A stretch of 64,000 nucleotides of DNA from Armatimonadota bacterium. GTDB taxonomy: Bacteria > Armatimonadota > Fimbriimonadia > Fimbriimonadales > Fimbriimonadaceae. The translations under genes were made by a program, and so were the position numbers. Positions 61,776 to 64,000 of the stretch are shown piece by piece. Numbering within the stretch: the first letter of the stretch is position 1; each line of letters starts with the position of its first letter. The notes below the pieces were generated by a model, which made no database searches, was not told the DNA's origin, and saw only the letters and a list, made by a program, of their open reading frames with translations. The stretch lies in contig JAFDWQ010000010.1 of assembly GCA_018268395.1 (NCBI GenBank), forward strand, positions 1 to 64,000. The letters run 5' to 3'.

Positions 61776-62528
61776 ATGAAGTTGACTTTTCGAACATTGA
61801 GTCTTGGAGTGGTGCTGGCACCTTTCTGCACAGCGCACGCGAACCTCTTGGTCAATGGCGACCTGGACGTGACGTACCAGCAGGAGATCGTCTCGGGGTT
61901 CTTCCTGCCGAAGCCTTACAACTGGGAAAACGTAGGGAACCGTTCGATCGGCGGGCCGTACGAAGACGAGATGTCCTCCGAACCTTGGGCCGGGCCTTCT
62001 CCGACGCCTGTGACGGCCAACGGCTTCGACGTGACGAAGAACGAGTTCAACGGTCAGGACTGGGGCGTGTTCTTCAAGCCCTTTACCGGAAGTGACAACG
62101 ACGGTCTCGCGACGGGCCACTTGTACCAGGACGTCGCCGCGTCGGCGGGCCTGTCGTACACGATGACCGGTTGGGCCGGAGCCGAGGCCAACGCCCTGAT
62201 GCGGGACGCGGTCTTTGCCCTGGAGTTCTTGGACGCGGGCAAGTCTGTCATCGGGTCCAACGTCTTGTCCTTGATGCCGACGCTCTACGTCGACAACGGC
62301 CTGGCTTTCGACTACAAGCAGTACTCCGTCAGCGGAGTCGCACCGGCCGGAACGGCTTGGGCAAGGGTCCGAGCCTCGATGATCGACGCCAGGTCGAATC
62401 CGCTCGGCGGGGGTCAAGCCTATGTCGTCGACGACTTCGAACTCAACGTGGTTCCCGAGCCCGTTTCGATGATCGTTCTGGCGGGCGGTATCGCCGCCCT
62501 GCTGCGGAAGAAGCGGTCGGCGCGGTAG
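61776..62528 (+). CDS. PEP-CTERM protein (carbohydrate-binding-like sandwich)
   Basis: 250 residues. Signal peptide LTFRTLSLGVVLAPFCTAHAN. A jelly-roll opening NLLVNGDLDV is typical of exported DUF642/CBM-like domains, with GWAGAEANALMRDAVFALEFLDA and AYVVDDFELNV. The C-terminus VVPEPVSMIVLAGGIAALLRKKRSAR is a PEP-CTERM sorting signal. GGGAG lies 6 nt before the ATG. The 299-bp gap upstream holds the divergent promoters. Confidence 0.92.
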   Translation: MKLTFRTLSLGVVLAPFCTAHANLLVNGDLDVTYQQEIVSGFFLPKPYNWENVGNRSIGGPYEDEMSSEPWAGPSPTPVTANGFDVTKNEFNGQDWGVFFKPFTGSDNDGLATGHLYQDVAASAGLSYTMTGWAGAEANALMRDAVFALEFLDAGKSVIGSNVLSLMPTLYVDNGLAFDYKQYSVSGVAPAGTAWARVRASMIDARSNPLGGGQAYVVDDFELNVVPEPVSMIVLAGGIAALLRKKRSAR

Positions 62529-62551
62529 CCGACCGGTTCCTGTCGCATGTT

Positions 62552-62582
62552 CCGGGCCGTCGGCGTCATGCCGGCGGCCCGG
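62552..62582. terminator. hairpin between convergent genes
   Basis: ccgggccg and cggc (62552-62564) with gccg and cggcccgg (62570-62582), one mismatch; it lies between the PEP-CTERM and GNAT genes. Confidence 0.6.
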
Positions 62583-62594
62583 TCTCTTGAAGCG

Positions 62595-63344
62595 TCAGTG
62601 ACCTTCGGCGCCTTCAGGAACCCGGACGTACAGCTGGACCGCCCCGTCGTCCTCGAAGCCGAGCCCGCGATAGACGCTGTAACCCGCTTCCGAGGATTGG
62701 AGCACGCCTGTCGTCAACCCGAGGTCCCTCGCGACGGCCAAGGGCCCGGCCGTGAGCACGGCTCCGAGTCCCTTGCGCCTGTGGTCGGGCATCGTCCCGA
62801 CGCAGTAGATGCCGGCCAGTCCGTCGATCATGGCCAGGAGCGAGACACCGACCGTCTCGTCGCCGGACCGGATCCGGAAGAACTGGAGCGGAGCGTCCGC
62901 AGCGTCGTCCGTCCGGACGTGGACCGGGCTCATCGAACGGGCCGCCAAGGGTGCGACCGGGTAGCTCTCGGACAACGTCTTGGCCCAGTCCTCGCCGTCG
63001 TCGGCCGACGACAGCCGCTCGAAGGTGTAGGCATCCGGCAGCTTTGGGGAGGGCATTCCATCGAGAGCGACCTTCATGGCCGGGATTTCGCCACCGTGGA
63101 CGAAGCCGAACGGCGCCAAGTCCGACTCGAGTCCTGGATCCAGCGGTCCAGGCACGATGATCATGGCCAGACCTTCAGCAAGCGTCCTCGACGCGGCTTC
63201 GACCGCGCCGTCCCGTGACAGGCCGATCCCAAAGTTTCCGAAGAAGTCGGCCTCACCCGACCGGAGGACGATGCCGCCACTTTCGGGTCGGTGCACGAAG
63301 GGGCACGTGTTGTCGGAGTAGACGGCCTCGAGGGCAAGTCGCAT
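62595..63344 (-). CDS. GNAT family acetyltransferase
   Basis: 249 residues with a C-terminal GNAT core: VGVSLLAMIDGLAGIYCVGTMPDHRRKGLGAVLTAG (acetyl-CoA loop RRKGLGA), then GVLQSSEAGYSVYRGLGFE. The N-terminal ~120 residues resemble the double-domain GNATs. ATG 63344 begins the coherent frame; a GTG at 63374 is possible. Substrate unknown. Confidence 0.86.
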   Translation of the reverse strand: MRLALEAVYSDNTCPFVHRPESGGIVLRSGEADFFGNFGIGLSRDGAVEAASRTLAEGLAMIIVPGPLDPGLESDLAPFGFVHGGEIPAMKVALDGMPSPKLPDAYTFERLSSADDGEDWAKTLSESYPVAPLAARSMSPVHVRTDDAADAPLQFFRIRSGDETVGVSLLAMIDGLAGIYCVGTMPDHRRKGLGAVLTAGPLAVARDLGLTTGVLQSSEAGYSVYRGLGFEDDGAVQLYVRVPEGAEGH

Positions 63345-63403
63345 ATGGTCGGCTGAAGGAGCGGGCCGGGTCACAGGTGGAACGATACCGTCTGACCGGA
63401 CCG

Positions 63404-63973
63404 CTACCGGACGTGCTTTAAGCGGATCTTTCGGAACTCGACGGTCATATCGACCCCGCCATGAAGTTGCAGGGCGACACACCCTTCCCGACGCCCTTGA
63501 ACGTCCTCGATATCGGTCACGGTCTGACCGTTCAGGACGACCGTGTAGTGCGGGCCCACGGCCTTGACGTCCATCTTTGACCACTCTCCTGGACGGAACT
63601 TCGTTTTTGCGTGGGTCTCCGGCGTCGGTTTGAAAACCCAACCCCGTCCGGCCGTTTCCCAGATGCCGGCGACGTCATCGATCGCGTCGACTTCGGCCTG
63701 GAAGCCCTTGACCAGTGGCTGTTCCAAGATCCTTTCGGCCCGGAAGTAGAAGCCGCTGTTGCCTTTCGAAATCCGGAACTCGAAGCTGGCCGTGAAGTCC
63801 TTGACCGGTTCCTTGTAGACGAGGACGCCCTGTTCATCGGCTTGCGCACAGACCCCTTTGAGGACTCCACCTGCTTCGACCGTCCACGTGCCGCCACCGA
63901 CCTTCTCCCATCCGTTCAGGGTCCGGCCGTCGAAGATGGCGTCTGATGCGAGGGCTGTGAGCAGTGCGAGCAT
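63404..63973 (-). CDS. exported DUF1080 (3-keto-glycoside hydrolase family) protein
   Basis: 189 residues. A short signal (LALLTALASDA) leads to FDGRTLNGWEKVGGGTWTVEAGGVLKG, KDFTASFEFRISKGNSGFYFRAE and DIEDVQGRREGCVALQLHGGVDMTVEFRKIRLK, the DUF1080 family throughout. Family members hydrolyse 3-keto-glycosides. A CACAAT box lies 5 nt upstream of the ATG. Confidence 0.92.
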   Translation of the reverse strand: MLALLTALASDAIFDGRTLNGWEKVGGGTWTVEAGGVLKGVCAQADEQGVLVYKEPVKDFTASFEFRISKGNSGFYFRAERILEQPLVKGFQAEVDAIDDVAGIWETAGRGWVFKPTPETHAKTKFRPGEWSKMDVKAVGPHYTVVLNGQTVTDIEDVQGRREGCVALQLHGGVDMTVEFRKIRLKHVR

Positions 63974-64000
63974 GGCCGATTGTGACGGGTTTGCGAAGTC

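Overview
The window reads as a chromosomal segment of a GC-rich, free-living bacterium. The best fit is Armatimonadota of the Fimbriimonadia type. The grounds are the adjacent DUF1800/DUF1501 exported pair, GFTLIELLV prepilin with an HNGG...DGH C-terminus, PEP-CTERM anchors, many ThuA/DUF1080/Gfo-Idh sugar genes, and short -10 boxes sitting directly in front of start codons. This is inference from gene content; the partial 23S rRNA at the left edge would settle it by alignment.

Layout. 1-1200: 3' part of an rRNA operon (23S from domain V, then 5S, then a terminator). 1.2-7.6 kb: methyltransferase, a decayed reading frame, ROK kinase, YcaQ-like winged-helix protein, and the DUF1800-DUF1501 operon. 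7.7-19.7 kb: exported and sugar-related genes (ThuA-DUF1080 fusion, sialidase-like protein, Gfo/Idh dehydrogenase, TIM-barrel isomerase), ribosomal protein L25, a blue-copper protein, a HemG-like flavodoxin and a GAF protein. 20-28.7 kb: amidohydrolase, two GNATs, a cytochrome c-sugar dehydrogenase fusion, an exported-looking beta-carbonic anhydrase, OsmC and small proteins. 28.7-38.6 kb: exported proteins, TPR protein, prepilin, chemoreceptor and DUF1003 protein. 38.7-49.2 kb: S4 protein, a large propeller protein and a signalling block (FHA protein, TPR-CHAT protein, adenylate cyclase-STAND-TPR protein). 49.3-64 kb: esterase-like protein, VOC, a phage-structure-like orphan, three PEP-CTERM proteins, SRPBCC, two more module-bearing exported proteins, an efflux-adaptor-like protein, a GNAT and a second DUF1080 protein.

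Four things stand out. (1) Seven exported proteins with unrelated N-terminal parts end in the same roughly 139-148-residue module, five of them with two cysteines at matching positions; it looks like an unnamed C-terminal sorting, anchoring or binding domain. (2) The gene at 15510-16766 ends on a canonical -1 slippery heptamer directly before its stop, with a stem-loop 6 nt further on, and the -1 frame encodes a 48-residue lysine-rich tail. (3) Many starts have a TANNNT-like box 5-8 nt upstream and no Shine-Dalgarno, which suggests widespread leaderless transcription. (4) A cyclase-STAND gene is followed after 34 nt by a TPR-CHAT protease gene carrying an in-frame heptapeptide repeat, with an FHA gene converging on it.

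Gene starts were moved downstream from the longest frame wherever a signal peptide, Shine-Dalgarno or -10 box supported it. No CRISPR array, insertion sequence, integrase or tRNA was seen.
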